From contig BAIF02000060.1 of NCBI GenBank assembly GCA_000509105.1, forward strand, positions 59,920 to 123,919: DNA of 64,000 nt, written 5' to 3'. Below the pieces are notes generated by a model. It searched no databases. It was given only the letters and a program-made list of their open reading frames with translations, and was not told where the DNA came from. The DNA is from Clostridiales bacterium VE202-21 (lineage in GTDB: Bacteria; Bacillota; Clostridia; Lachnospirales; Lachnospiraceae). Position numbers and translations under genes: made by a program. Below, piece by piece: positions 41,764 through 50,580 of the stretch (positions within the stretch are counted from its first letter, which is position 1; the number at the start of each line of letters is the position of its first letter).

Positions 41764-43785
41764 ATGGCAAAACGTAAAAGAAAAAACCGATTTCAATTTT
41801 TAACTAAAAAATTTCCGAAGAGGATGCAAAAAAAGCTGGTAATGCTGTTCATGGCAATCATACTGGCTTTTATTGTTCTTGTAGGGAGAATTACTTATAT
41901 TAATGCCTCTAAGGGGAATAAATATACCAAGATTGTACTTGACCAGCAGGAGTATGACAGCAGAGTAATCCCTTATAAACGGGGAGATATTGTGGACCGC
42001 AACGGTACCAAGATCGCTACCAGCGAGAGAGTATACAATGTCATCCTGGATGTAAATGTGATGGTATCGGACGATGATTATATAGAACCCACCATTAAAG
42101 TGCTGGAAGACTGTTTTGGAATCAAGGAATCAGAGATCCGGACCCTTATAAAGGAAAAGCCGGAAAGCAGGTATGAAATACTGGCAAAGGGCGTATCCTA
42201 CGAGAAGGCAAAGGAATTCGAGGCGATCGAGGAAGATAAGAAAAAGAATCCGAATGTCAAGGGAATCTGGCTGGAAGACGATTATAACCGGTCATATCCT
42301 TACAACTCCCTGGCCAGTGATGTGGTAGGATTTACCGTATCCGGTAATCAGGGCGCGGTCGGAATTGAGAGCGCATACAATGCGATTCTGAACGGGACCG
42401 ATGGCCGTGAATATGGATACTTTGACAGTAAATCCACGGTAGAGCGCACGGTGAAGCCGGCAAAGAATGGCAGCACGGTCGTATCCACTATTGATATGAC
42501 GCTGCAGAGTATTGTGGAACAGAGTATTAGAGAATTCAACGAGGCACATACCGGACAGGAGCGGGAAGGGGAACCCGGAAGTAAGAATACAGCAGTCATA
42601 ATCATGAACCCCAATACAGGGGAGATTCTGGCCGAGGCATCTTATCCGAATTTTGACCTGAATAATCCCAGAGACCTGACGGGATTATATTCTGAAGAGC
42701 AGCTGAAAGAAATGTCGGATGATGAACAGCTTGAAGCAATGAATGCGCTGTGGAGGAATTTCTGCGTCAGCGATGCGTTTGAGCCCGGTTCCACGGCAAA
42801 GCCTTTTACGGTTGCGGCAGGACTGGAAACGGGAGCGTTAAAGGGGGATGAGAACTATGTCTGCGGCGGCTATCTGCATGTCGGAGATTATGATATCCAT
42901 TGCCATCTCCGGACGGGTCATGGGCCGGAAACAGTAGAACAGGCAGTGGCAAATTCCTGCAATGTGGCACTGATGCAGATGGCTGAGTCCATAGGAATCA
43001 AGGATTTTACCAGGTATCAGCATATTTTCGGATTCGGTGAATATACCGGGATAGACCTGCCAGGAGAAGCCTCTACGTCACCTCTTGTCTATACGGAAGA
43101 GACAATGGGAATTACAGACCTTGCCACCAATTCCTTTGGGCAGGGATTTAATGTGACCATGACGCAGATGGCGGCAGCATTTTCCTCTCTGGTCAACGGA
43201 GGGTATTACTATGAACCCCATGTAGTAAAACAGATTCAGGATGAAAGCGGAAAAGTCATTGAGACCAAGGATCCGGTACTTCTTAGAAAGACAGTTTCTT
43301 CGGAAACATCGACCACGGTCAAACAATATATGAAGGCGGTTATGACTACCGGAACAGGTCAGGGCGCCGCAGTGGAGGGCTATGATATCGGAGGAAAAAC
43401 CGGTACTGCCGAGAAACTACCGCGTGATCAGGGAAAGTATCTGCTATCCTTCATAGGGTACGCTCCGCAGGAGAATCCGGAGGTCGTTGTATATGTGGTC
43501 ATAGACGAGCCAAACGTACCGGATCAGTCCACCAGCACCTATGTTCTGGAGCTGTCAAACAAAATTATGGCGCAGGCATTTCCTTATCTTGGTATTACAA
43601 CAATGGAGGGGTATACTGCAGCTACGGTAGGAACCGTACAGGAGGGCACACAGCCCCAGCAGACGGAGTACGAGAATTTTGATTCTGCCTATGAGGATAC
43701 TTATGATAATGCAGACGGCTCCTATATAGATGAAAATTACAATCCGGACCTGGATGACTGGGCGGCCGGTCAGCCAACGGAATAG
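41764..43785 (+). CDS. Class B penicillin-binding protein (transpeptidase), first copy
   Basis: A transpeptidase that crosslinks division-site peptidoglycan with an FtsW partner. The 673-residue protein has a basic start, one transmembrane helix near residue 30, a PBP dimerisation domain (RGDIVDRNG near residue 74) and a transpeptidase domain with S343TAK, S398CN and K545TG. The C-terminal about 60 residues are an acidic Tyr/Asp/Gln-rich tail; no PASTA domain is present. It starts 11 nt after the ftsL-like gene. In this cluster it is the FtsI/PBP2B or SpoVD equivalent; a second such gene follows. Confidence 0.94.
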   Translation: MAKRKRKNRFQFLTKKFPKRMQKKLVMLFMAIILAFIVLVGRITYINASKGNKYTKIVLDQQEYDSRVIPYKRGDIVDRNGTKIATSERVYNVILDVNVMVSDDDYIEPTIKVLEDCFGIKESEIRTLIKEKPESRYEILAKGVSYEKAKEFEAIEEDKKKNPNVKGIWLEDDYNRSYPYNSLASDVVGFTVSGNQGAVGIESAYNAILNGTDGREYGYFDSKSTVERTVKPAKNGSTVVSTIDMTLQSIVEQSIREFNEAHTGQEREGEPGSKNTAVIIMNPNTGEILAEASYPNFDLNNPRDLTGLYSEEQLKEMSDDEQLEAMNALWRNFCVSDAFEPGSTAKPFTVAAGLETGALKGDENYVCGGYLHVGDYDIHCHLRTGHGPETVEQAVANSCNVALMQMAESIGIKDFTRYQHIFGFGEYTGIDLPGEASTSPLVYTEETMGITDLATNSFGQGFNVTMTQMAAAFSSLVNGGYYYEPHVVKQIQDESGKVIETKDPVLLRKTVSSETSTTVKQYMKAVMTTGTGQGAAVEGYDIGGKTGTAEKLPRDQGKYLLSFIGYAPQENPEVVVYVVIDEPNVPDQSTSTYVLELSNKIMAQAFPYLGITTMEGYTAATVGTVQEGTQPQQTEYENFDSAYEDTYDNADGSYIDENYNPDLDDWAAGQPTE

Positions 43786-43794
43786 AATACGCAT

Positions 43795-43842
43795 AACCTT
43801 ACAAAAGATGTAATATGTTATAAAAATGTCTTTTGTAAGGTT
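43795..43842 (+). promoter_or_regulatory. Perfect 14-bp hairpin covering the ribosome site of the second PBP gene
   Basis: AACCTTACAAAAGA (43795-43808) and its exact complement (43829-43842) flank a 20-nt loop and are followed by ATTTATTT and the ATG at 43851. The only Shine-Dalgarno-like bases (AAGG, 43837-43840) are inside the 3' arm. It may terminate transcription, limit translation, or both. Confidence 0.6.
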
Positions 43843-43850
43843 ATTTATTT

Positions 43851-45632
43851 ATGAAGAACAAAACATATAATAAAAGGAAGATACTTGTCGTATTCTGCTG
43901 TGCATCCGTCATTTTGCTGGCACTGATCGGCCGCCTTGTATATCTCATGGTATTCGACGCAGAATACTACCAGAAAAAAGCGGAATCACTTCACGAAAGA
44001 GAGCGGGAGATCAAAGCGGCCAGGGGAGAAATCGTGGACAGAAATGGGACAGTGCTTGCCACAAATAAGACGGTCTGTACGATTTCCGTAATACACAATC
44101 AGATAGAAGATCCGGAACTGGTAATCCAGACGCTGATGAAAGAGCTGGAGCTGGATGAGGAGACTGTGCGCAAAAGGGTTGAAAAAGTTTCTTCGATGGA
44201 AAAAGTAAAAACAAATGTGGCCAAAGAAGTGGGGGACAGAATCCGCAATTATAATCTGGCCGGCGTTAAGGTGGACGAAGATTTTAAGCGTTATTACCCC
44301 TACGATGAGATTGCCTCAAAGGTGCTGGGATTTACAGGCGGTGATAACCAGGGAATTATCGGGCTGGAAGTGAAGTATGAAGAGTACCTCAAAGGAATAA
44401 ATGGGACGATCCTGACTGTGACGGATGCGAGGGGAATCGAACTGGAGGGAATCGCGGAGGACCGGATCGAACCTGTGGCGGGAAATACACTGCAGATAAG
44501 CCTGGATTACAATATTCAGTCTTTCTGTGAGCAGGCGGCCCTGAAGGTAAAAGAAGAAAAACAGGCGGACAGCGTTTCCGTGTTGATGATGAATCCCCAG
44601 AACGGTGAAATACTGGCAATGGTAAATGTTCCGGAATTTAATCTGAACGAGCCGTATATACTAAATACAGGGACAGATATGGACACGTTGACGGACGAAC
44701 AGAAACAGGAAGAGCTCAACCGTATGTGGAGAAATGGATGCATCAACGACACATATGAACCAGGTTCTGTATTTAAGATAATTACGGCTTCTGCATGTCT
44801 CGAGGAAGGCGTTGTCAGTCTTAGTGATAACTTCTCATGCCCTGGTTACAGAGTCGTGGAGGACAGAAAGATACGCTGTCATAAGGTGGGAGGCCATGGC
44901 GCCGAGACCTTTGTACAGGGGATACAGAACTCCTGCAACCCTGTATTTATCGATATCGGGCTCAGGCTCGGTTCCGATAAATTCTATGATTATTTTAAAC
45001 AGTTCGGCCTCCTTAGCCTGACAAATGTTGACCTGCCGGGAGAGGCTGGAACCATTATGCATAAGAAGGAAGATATCGGTACGGTGGAACTGGCCACAAT
45101 CTCCTTTGGGCAGTCATTCCAGGTTACGCCGATTCAGCTGGCGACAACAGTCAGTTCCCTTGTAAACGGCGGCAGGAGGGTAACACCGCACTTAGGGATG
45201 GCAGTACTGGATAAAGAGGGGAATGAGATCGAAAAATTAAAGTATAAAGAGAAGAAGGGGATTGTGTCTGAGGAGACTTCCGCAACCATGAGGATGCTTC
45301 TGGAAAGCGTTGTATCAGAAGGATCAGGTAAGAATGCCTATATCGAAGGCTATACCATCGGCGGCAAGACTGCGACATCACAGACACTGCCCAGAAGCGC
45401 TAATAAGTATATTTCATCTTTTTTAGGATTCGCGCCTGCAGAAAATCCACAAGTGCTCTGCATGGTACTGATCAATAACCCGCAGGGCGTGTATTATGGA
45501 GGAACAATCGCCGCACCGGTGGTACGCAGCATTTACGATAATGTCCTGCCGTACCTAGGGATAGAAAAAAAGGAAATCGCACAGGATGAGGCAGAAAAGA
45601 ACGGTACAGGGGAAGAGGATATGGCGGATTAA
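43851..45632 (+). CDS. spoVD: SpoVD-like class B penicillin-binding protein
   Basis: The 593-residue protein has a short cytoplasmic start, one helix (ILVVFCCASVILLALIGRLVYL), the dimerisation domain with RGEIVDRNG, and a transpeptidase domain with S306VFK, S361CN and K506TA. The third motif, usually KTG, is KTA here. SpoVD crosslinks spore cortex peptidoglycan with the SEDS protein SpoVE; this gene's place before mraY fits that role. There is no C-terminal PASTA domain. No normal ribosome site precedes the ATG apart from AAGG in a hairpin. Confidence 0.88.
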   Translation: MKNKTYNKRKILVVFCCASVILLALIGRLVYLMVFDAEYYQKKAESLHEREREIKAARGEIVDRNGTVLATNKTVCTISVIHNQIEDPELVIQTLMKELELDEETVRKRVEKVSSMEKVKTNVAKEVGDRIRNYNLAGVKVDEDFKRYYPYDEIASKVLGFTGGDNQGIIGLEVKYEEYLKGINGTILTVTDARGIELEGIAEDRIEPVAGNTLQISLDYNIQSFCEQAALKVKEEKQADSVSVLMMNPQNGEILAMVNVPEFNLNEPYILNTGTDMDTLTDEQKQEELNRMWRNGCINDTYEPGSVFKIITASACLEEGVVSLSDNFSCPGYRVVEDRKIRCHKVGGHGAETFVQGIQNSCNPVFIDIGLRLGSDKFYDYFKQFGLLSLTNVDLPGEAGTIMHKKEDIGTVELATISFGQSFQVTPIQLATTVSSLVNGGRRVTPHLGMAVLDKEGNEIEKLKYKEKKGIVSEETSATMRMLLESVVSEGSGKNAYIEGYTIGGKTATSQTLPRSANKYISSFLGFAPAENPQVLCMVLINNPQGVYYGGTIAAPVVRSIYDNVLPYLGIEKKEIAQDEAEKNGTGEEDMAD

Positions 45633-45800
45633 GCAGAAAAATGAAGGAGTTCTGTGAGGGGACAAGAGAGAGTTTTGGTTGAAAAAAAGCAGCCAATGAG
45701 GTATACTGAATGAGGTGTTCTGCTGCGGGCCGGGAGGACACGAAAGTAGTTAGAATATGGAGCGAATTTCCGTTAACAAAAGAGATGAAGAGGTGTGTGT

Positions 45801-46757
45801 ATGAGTTATCATTTAGCGATTCCGGTATTGATTTCATTTGTATTGAGTTTACTCATGGGACCAGTGGTAATACCGTTTCTTAGAAAACTGAAGATGGGGC
45901 AGACCGAGAGAACGGACGGCGTACAGTCTCATTTGAAAAAAGCAGGTACCCCGACGATGGGCGGTGTCATTATCCTTGGCAGCGTGATCATTACCTCCCT
46001 GTTTTATGTGAAGGATTATCCCAATATCATTCCGATTTTGTTTTTAACCATAGGCTTTGGACTGATTGGATTTTTGGATGACTATCTGAAAGTGGTAATG
46101 AAACGGTCCGATGGGCTGTATCCGAAACAAAAGATGGCGCTTCAGATTGTGGTGACCGCAATCTTTGCCTACTATATTATAAAGGTCGCAAAGATTCCGC
46201 TTACGCTGCTGCTTCCGTTTTCGGGCGGCAGGTACTGGGATATCGGCTGGGTCGCGATCCCGCTTATGTTTATTGCGGTGATTGGAACCGTAAACGGCAC
46301 AAATTTTACGGACGGCCTGGATGGCCTGGCTTCCAGTGTAACCGTGCTGGTAGCGACATTTTTTACCGTTGTGGCAATTGGAACGAAGAGCGGGGTGGAA
46401 CCGATTACCTGTGCGGTAGTGGGAGCACTGCTTGGATTCCTTCTATTTAATGTATATCCTGCCAGCGTGTTCATGGGAGATACGGGTTCTCTGGCACTGG
46501 GAGGTTTTGTCATTGGAACGGCATATATGATGCAGATGCCGCTGTTTGTTATCATCGTAGGCCTGATTTATCTTATAGAAGTGGCTTCGGTCATGATCCA
46601 GGTCACCTATTTTAAAAAGACGGGCGGAAAAAGATTCTTTAAAATGGCGCCGATCCATCATCACTTTGAATTGTGCGGATGGTCTGAGACGAGGGTGGTT
46701 GCCGTATTCTCCATTGTGACGGCGATCCTGTGTCTGATCGGGCTGATGGGGGTATAA
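45801..46757 (+). CDS. mraY: Phospho-MurNAc-pentapeptide translocase MraY
   Basis: MraY makes lipid I from UDP-MurNAc-pentapeptide and undecaprenyl phosphate. The 318-residue protein has about ten helices and the family motifs KKAGTPTMGG near residue 47, FLDDYLKV near 92, GTNFTDGLDGLASS near 165 (catalytic Asp) and MAPIHHHFELCGW near 280. ATG 45801 is chosen because AAGAGGTG lies upstream; the in-frame GTG at 45795 falls in that spacer. It leads into murD with a 3-nt gap. Confidence 0.97.
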   Translation: MSYHLAIPVLISFVLSLLMGPVVIPFLRKLKMGQTERTDGVQSHLKKAGTPTMGGVIILGSVIITSLFYVKDYPNIIPILFLTIGFGLIGFLDDYLKVVMKRSDGLYPKQKMALQIVVTAIFAYYIIKVAKIPLTLLLPFSGGRYWDIGWVAIPLMFIAVIGTVNGTNFTDGLDGLASSVTVLVATFFTVVAIGTKSGVEPITCAVVGALLGFLLFNVYPASVFMGDTGSLALGGFVIGTAYMMQMPLFVIIVGLIYLIEVASVMIQVTYFKKTGGKRFFKMAPIHHHFELCGWSETRVVAVFSIVTAILCLIGLMGV

Positions 46758-46760
46758 ATC

Positions 46761-48122
46761 ATGGACTTAAAAGAAAAAAATGTACTGGTGTTCGGCTCAG
46801 GGATCAGCGGAGTGGCGGCAAGCCGTCTGCTTCTGAAAAAGGGCGCCAACGTGATCCTTTATGACGGCAACGCGTCTCTGGACGAGAAGCGGATAAGGGA
46901 AGAAATCCTGGATGGTATAAAAGGCAGCGTTAAAATGATACTTGGGGAGCTTCCGGAAGAGGTTCTGGAGACACTGGATCTCATCGTTATGAGTCCGGGC
47001 GTGCCAACGGATCTTCCTGTTGTAGACCGGATGAGAGAAAAGAATATTCCTGTATGGGGCGAGATTGAGCTGGCCTATGTTTCAGGGAAGGGTGATGTGC
47101 TTGCCATAACCGGTACCAATGGAAAGACGACCACCACAGCGCTTCTCGGGGAAATCATGAAAAATTACAGGGACAGCACTTTTGTGGTGGGGAATATAGG
47201 AAACCCTTATACAGATATTGTTCTGGACACCAGGGCAGATTCGGTGATTGTGGCAGAGATGAGCAGTTTTCAGTTGGAGAGCATACATACCTTCCGTCCG
47301 AAAGTAAGTGCTGTTCTCAATATTACGCCGGATCATCTCAACCGGCACCACACGATGGATGCCTATATTGCAGCAAAACTGAATGTAGCGAGAAACCAGA
47401 CCGGGGAAGATACATGTGTTCTGAACTATGAGGACGAGGTGACAAGAGGTTTTGCGGAAAAAGTGAACGCAAAGGTTCTATATTTCAGCAGCCAGCGTAA
47501 ACTAGAGAAGGGAATATATCTGGAAGATGGCAGCATTGTCTGCAGTATAGATGGGACACCGGCGGCGGTATGCCATATAGATGAATTGAAGCTTCTGGGC
47601 ACACATAATCATGAGAATGTAATGGCTGCGGCAGCTATGGCTGCGGCGTATGGAGTGCCGATGGAGATTATTCGGAAGACCGTGAAGGAATTCCCAGGGG
47701 TAGAGCATCGGATCGAGTTCGTTGCGGAAAAGAACGGTGTTGCATACTATAACGATTCCAAGGGAACCAATCCGGACGCTGCTATTAAAGGTATTCAGGC
47801 GATGAAGCGCCCCACACTGCTGATTGGGGGCGGATATGACAAGGAATCCTCCTATGATGAATGGATTCAGGCCTTTGGCGGCAAAGTAAAAAAACTTGTG
47901 CTGCTGGGAGCGACAAGAGAAAAGATTAAGGAGACTGCAGAACGTCTTGGTTTCTGCGATATCATTCTTGCAGATACCTTTGAGGAGGCAGTGGAAACCT
48001 GCGTAAAATATGCGCTGCCCGGTGACGCTGTACTTCTGTCGCCTGCATGCGCAAGTTGGGGAATGTTTAAGAATTATGAAGAACGTGGAGATAAATTCAA
48101 AGAACTTGTAAATCAGTTATAA
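46761..48122 (+). CDS. murD: UDP-MurNAc-L-alanine:D-glutamate ligase MurD
   Basis: MurD adds D-glutamate to UDP-MurNAc-L-Ala. The 453-residue protein has an N-terminal UDP-binding Rossmann fold (VLVFGSGISGVAASRLL), the ATP-binding GTNGKTTTTALLGE near residue 118, the central ITPDHLNRH near 193, and YYNDSKGTNPDAAIK near 328. Length is normal. mraY and ftsW lie close on each side (3 nt and 14 nt), as in the standard dcw order. Confidence 0.97.
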   Translation: MDLKEKNVLVFGSGISGVAASRLLLKKGANVILYDGNASLDEKRIREEILDGIKGSVKMILGELPEEVLETLDLIVMSPGVPTDLPVVDRMREKNIPVWGEIELAYVSGKGDVLAITGTNGKTTTTALLGEIMKNYRDSTFVVGNIGNPYTDIVLDTRADSVIVAEMSSFQLESIHTFRPKVSAVLNITPDHLNRHHTMDAYIAAKLNVARNQTGEDTCVLNYEDEVTRGFAEKVNAKVLYFSSQRKLEKGIYLEDGSIVCSIDGTPAAVCHIDELKLLGTHNHENVMAAAAMAAAYGVPMEIIRKTVKEFPGVEHRIEFVAEKNGVAYYNDSKGTNPDAAIKGIQAMKRPTLLIGGGYDKESSYDEWIQAFGGKVKKLVLLGATREKIKETAERLGFCDIILADTFEEAVETCVKYALPGDAVLLSPACASWGMFKNYEERGDKFKELVNQL

Positions 48123-48136
48123 GGAGTGAATTTATA

Positions 48137-49222
48137 TTGGAGCGTCCTGCTAAAAAGAAGCGGTATGATTATACACTGCTAATTGTTGTGTTACTTCTGG
48201 TGATCATAGGGCTGGTTCTTCTGTACAGCACCAGTGCCTATAATGGGCGGGTAAAATTCCACGATTCTTTTTATTACCTGAAAAAACAGGGATTTGCAAC
48301 TGCACTGGGATTGGTTGGCATGATGATCGTGGCGAAAATTGACTATCACAAATGGGTACCCCTGGCAGGCCTGGGCTACCTGACGGCGATACTGTTATCG
48401 GTTGCAGTTATGTTTATAGGAGACGAGTACAATGGGTCCAAAAGATGGCTGTCTTTAGGGCCTGTTTCATTTCAGCCGTCGGAATTTGCGAAGGTTGCCG
48501 TCATTTTGTTTTTGGCCTGCCTGGTTACGAAAAATGCAAAGAAAATGGGGAAACTTACGACGCTCATAAAGGTAATGGTCCCAGTCCTCCCCGTAGTAGG
48601 GCTGGTTGGAGCCAGCAACCTCAGTACTGCGATTATTATTATGGGAATTGCAGCGGTACTGATCTTCGTGGCAAGCCCTAAATACGCGCAGTTTGTCTGG
48701 ATGATCGTGGCCGCCGGTGGATTTATGGGTATCTTTCTGGCATTGGAAAGCTACCGTCTGGAACGGCTGGCCATCTGGAGGAATCCGGAGCTTTATGAAA
48801 AGGGTTATCAAACCCTGCAGGGCCTGTATGCCATCGGTTCAGGCGGTCTGTTCGGCAGGGGCCTGGGTGAAAGCGTACAAAAACTGGGATTTCTGCCTGA
48901 AGCACAGAACGACATGATATTTTCCATTATATGCGAGGAACTGGGCCTTGTGGGGGCAAGCCTGATTATTCTGCTTTTCCTGATTCTGATCTGGCGTTTT
49001 TTTGTCATAGCAACCCGCGCCAAGGATCTGATGGGGGCCCTGATTGCCGCCGGCGCAATGGCGCATATGATGATTCAGGTGATCCTGAATATAGCAGTTG
49101 TAACGAATTCGATACCGAATACTGGAATAACGCTTCCCTTTATCAGCTACGGAGGCACATCCGTTATGTTCCTGCTTTTGGAAATGGGGCTTGTGCTGAG
49201 TGTTTCCAATCTGATAGAATAG
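48137..49222 (+). CDS. ftsW: FtsW/SpoVE SEDS glycan polymerase of the dcw cluster
   Basis: The 361-residue protein begins with a short basic tail (MERPAKKKRYDY) and has about ten helices with LVLLYSTSAYNG, KRWLSLGPVSFQPSEFAKVA, ASNLSTAI, QGLYAIGSGGLFGRGLGES and GITLPFISYGGTS. The TTG start is supported by AAGGAGTG upstream. It lacks the long N-terminal extension of the copy at 35996. Its place next to a SpoVD-like PBP gene makes SpoVE a reasonable alternative name. In most clostridial clusters murG follows; here a short repeat and divIB follow. Confidence 0.94.
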   Translation: MERPAKKKRYDYTLLIVVLLLVIIGLVLLYSTSAYNGRVKFHDSFYYLKKQGFATALGLVGMMIVAKIDYHKWVPLAGLGYLTAILLSVAVMFIGDEYNGSKRWLSLGPVSFQPSEFAKVAVILFLACLVTKNAKKMGKLTTLIKVMVPVLPVVGLVGASNLSTAIIIMGIAAVLIFVASPKYAQFVWMIVAAGGFMGIFLALESYRLERLAIWRNPELYEKGYQTLQGLYAIGSGGLFGRGLGESVQKLGFLPEAQNDMIFSIICEELGLVGASLIILLFLILIWRFFVIATRAKDLMGALIAAGAMAHMMIQVILNIAVVTNSIPNTGITLPFISYGGTSVMFLLLEMGLVLSVSNLIE

Positions 49223-49245
49223 GGCAGAGAATACAAAGCAACTCA

Positions 49246-49297
49246 AAGGGCATCCCGTAACACATGCCCTTACGGGCGGGTCTGCGGTAAACCGCAG
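49246..49297. repeat. Dispersed structured repeat, copy B
   Basis: From CCCGTAA (49254) to CTGCGG-TAAA-CCGCAG (49282-49297) this matches copy A at 17276-17319 closely. Several pairings compete: AAGGGCAT with ATGCCCTT (49246-49253 and 49264-49271), CCCGTAA with TTACGGG (49254-49260 and 49270-49276) and GCCC with GGGC. The 3' stem has G-C where copy A has A-T, a paired change. The divIB ribosome site AAGGAGG follows 9 nt later. Confidence 0.65.
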
Positions 49298-49319
49298 ATT
49301 ATGGTAAGGAGGACGACAG

Positions 49320-50309
49320 ATGAAACGTAAAAAAAAGAGCAGACGTGAAAGATATGAAGAATACGATGACGAGGCATATATAAACGAAGTATTATATAAG
49401 GAAGGATACCGTCCGCCGGAGCGTAAAAAGAAAAAACGGCGGGGAGTATTTCTTGGACTGCTGACATTTATTCTTGGTATTGTGATTATTGTATTTGCCT
49501 TTCTGCTTCTTTTTCATATACAAAAGATCGAGGTCAAAGGTAACAAGTACTGCACGGAAAATGATGTCATCGGCTGGCTCAGGGAAGACAAGTATGCCGT
49601 GAATTCGGTTTACGTCTGGTGGAAGTATAATAAGGCAGATGTGAAACAGCTGCCGGTGGTAGAGTCCTCAAAGATCTCGTTCAGGGCCCCCTGGGCCATA
49701 CGGGTTACCGTGAAAGAAAAGGAGATAAGCGGTTATATTGACTATAACAACCAGTACCTTTACTTTGACAAAGACGGTACGGCTGTGCTGTCCACTGCGG
49801 AGAAGATAGATTCGGCGGCTTATATAGAGGGCATGGAAGTGGATGCTTCTAAGGTGAAGCTGGGCAAGGTTCTGCCGGTTTCCGATAAGAATGTATTTAA
49901 GCGTATTGTGGAGATCTCTCAGCTGCTGGTAAAGTATGAGCTCTCGCCGGACCGGATTACCTGCTCGGGAAGCGACCTGAACCTGTATTTTGGCAATGTT
50001 GAGGTGTTGCTGGGCAAGACTAATTACGAAGTACGGCTCGCGCAGGTGCCGCCGATTCTGCAGAAACTGACAGAACAGTATCCGGACAAGCAGGGCACCC
50101 TGCATCTGGAAAATTATGATGCCGCTGACAAGGCGGTACGTTTCGTGCCAAAAGAAGCCCAGGAAGGTGCACAGACAGATGAACAGGACGACGGGCAGGC
50201 GCCGGAAGGGCAGGAAGAGGGACAGGATGACGGACAGAATGCAGCGGAACCACAGGATTCACAGAACCAGGATTCGGCTCCGGAAACAGAAGATCCTCAG
50301 GAGCCATAG
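49320..50309 (+). CDS. divIB: DivIB/FtsQ cell division protein
   Basis: DivIB is a bitopic divisome protein with an extracellular POTRA domain. The 329-residue product has a basic and acidic cytoplasmic start, one helix (LLTFILGIVIIVFAFLLLFHI, near residue 48), POTRA (IQKIEVKGNKYCTENDV) and beta domain (RVTVKEKEISGYIDYNNQYLYFDKDG). The last about 60 residues are an unusual Gln/Glu/Asp-rich tail with no hydrophobic residues to speak of. AAGGAGGAC precedes the ATG. Confidence 0.92.
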   Translation: MKRKKKSRRERYEEYDDEAYINEVLYKEGYRPPERKKKKRRGVFLGLLTFILGIVIIVFAFLLLFHIQKIEVKGNKYCTENDVIGWLREDKYAVNSVYVWWKYNKADVKQLPVVESSKISFRAPWAIRVTVKEKEISGYIDYNNQYLYFDKDGTAVLSTAEKIDSAAYIEGMEVDASKVKLGKVLPVSDKNVFKRIVEISQLLVKYELSPDRITCSGSDLNLYFGNVEVLLGKTNYEVRLAQVPPILQKLTEQYPDKQGTLHLENYDAADKAVRFVPKEAQEGAQTDEQDDGQAPEGQEEGQDDGQNAAEPQDSQNQDSAPETEDPQEP

Positions 50310-50473
50310 GGGACAGAATCGGCCAGGGAGTAAGGAAGGGGCGCTGAACTGCGGTACCGGCAACGTGGAAGATGTTTCCAGAACCCCGTAAAAAAAGCCT
50401 TCCAGGAGCCTGGCAAAAGAAAATTAAAGGCCCGTGAATTGAATAAAAAAATCAGAAAATACACAAATATCTA

Positions 50474-50502
50474 TTGATTATTTACCGAAAAGACTATATT
50501 AT
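50474..50502 (+). promoter_or_regulatory. Promoter of ftsZ
   Basis: TTGATT (50474-50479) and TATTAT (50497-50502) are 17 bp apart in the 270-nt AT-rich gap after divIB. ftsZ thus has its own promoter in addition to any read-through. Confidence 0.5.
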
Positions 50503-50580
50503 ATACTTATTGAATTATATCGTTCAAGCATAAGGGATGTATAAAATAATATTAATAGGACGACAAAGGAGGAAATACTC

